Below are positions 63,836-64,000 of a DNA stretch of 64,000 nt, piece after piece. A program made the position numbers and the translations under genes. The notes beneath the pieces were generated by a model that did no database searches, was not told where the DNA came from, and saw only the letters and a list, made by a program, of their open reading frames with translations. How positions within the stretch are numbered: position 1 is the stretch's first letter; each line of letters starts with the position of its first letter. Source of the DNA: Prevotella sp. UBA5379 (GTDB lineage: Bacteria; Bacteroidota; Bacteroidia; Bacteroidales; Bacteroidaceae); assembly GCA_002409785.1 (NCBI GenBank), contig DHOX01000092.1:49170-113169 (forward strand), given 5' to 3'.

Positions 63836-64000
63836 TTAATGTGTTGAATTCCTCAGTTTCCAGTTGTCTTTGGTATAGCTTGAAGGATAAGAGGTCTTAT
63901 CGACTACTTGTCCGCCTCTTTCTCGGATCCAGGTATCCAGACTTCTCTGGCCTTCTTTCAACACAATAACCCTGGCACCATTTCGCAGATGGTTGTATAC
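63836..64000 (-). CDS. 3' end of an unidentified gene, truncated by the window edge
   Basis: The minus strand is open for 54 codons from the window edge to a TAA at 63836-63838. The reading GARVIVLKEGQRSLDTWIRE followed by GGQVVDKTSYPSSYTKDNW has a natural composition and reads like the C-terminus of an enzyme. I do not recognise the family. It would converge on the CDF gene, with 86 bases between the two stops and no clear terminator. Confidence 0.45.
   Translation of the reverse strand, partial: VYNHLRNGARVIVLKEGQRSLDTWIRERGGQVVDKTSYPSSYTKDNWKLRNSTH

Noticed and set aside
63694..63969. 91-codon plus-strand frame after the CDF gene
   Set aside because: It begins inside the CDF gene in another frame and is opposed by a better minus-strand frame.

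Overview
The window looks like a chromosomal segment of a member of the Bacteroidota, most likely Prevotellaceae or a close relative. The evidence is internal. Many genes are preceded by the Bacteroidota-type promoter (TTTG or TTG, 19-21 bases, TAnnTTTG) and few by a strong Shine-Dalgarno sequence. The F-type ATPase operon has the order beta, epsilon, small membrane protein, a, c, b, delta, alpha, gamma. SerA is short with a lysine at the usual histidine position, and the ClpC, GyrA, CarB and DUF5686 proteins are of the type found in this phylum. I see no insertion sequence, prophage, CRISPR array, rRNA operon or integration site. The content is mostly core metabolism and housekeeping.

Layout. 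1-5 kb: dapA, an AraC regulator, type I asparaginase and uronate isomerase, the last two from divergent overlapping promoters. 5-14 kb: a Wza-like export lipoprotein, then a glutamine amidotransferase cluster (glmS, a long PurF-like protein, carA, carB). 14.5-24 kb: a 59-residue lipoprotein, mtaB, a glycosyltransferase, a DUF4861-like secreted protein, a YhcC-type radical SAM protein, an acidic-tailed unknown, rarA, a 2-hydroxyacid dehydrogenase and a TRIC-type channel. A repeat-rich non-coding stretch and two tRNA genes follow. 24-35 kb: clpC, gyrA, three TPR proteins and a DbpA-like helicase. 35-39 kb: serC, serA, a DUF1015 protein, a YigZ protein and tRNA-Ser. 39-49 kb, minus strand: an AddAB-type nuclease/helicase pair, a DUF5686 outer-membrane protein and a glycosyltransferase that has lost its DXD motif. 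49-58 kb: pfkA with a long leader and the complete ATP synthase operon. 58-64 kb: pdxS-pdxT, a degenerate ThiD-like kinase fused to an AraC DNA-binding domain, a GNAT enzyme, a phosphoesterase, a flavin reductase, a CDF transporter and the end of an unidentified gene.

The most interesting item is the gene at 59644-60579, just upstream of pdxST. Its N-terminal half keeps the pyrimidine/pyridoxine-binding signatures of ThiD/PdxK kinases but lacks the catalytic cysteine motif, the NxxE asparagine and much of the ATP-binding region. Its C-terminal half is a complete AraC-type helix-turn-helix module. It reads as a kinase turned sensor that could control vitamin B6 synthesis. Inverted repeats lie both at its own promoter (60611-60635) and between it and pdxS (59572-59629).

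Other points are the hairpin and direct-repeat cluster at 23851-23982, nearly leaderless mtaB and rarA, the roughly 270-nt leader of pfkA, a glycine in GyrA at the position equivalent to E. coli Asp87, and the serC-serA-DUF1015 run. All calls come from reading the sequence; no database search was possible.
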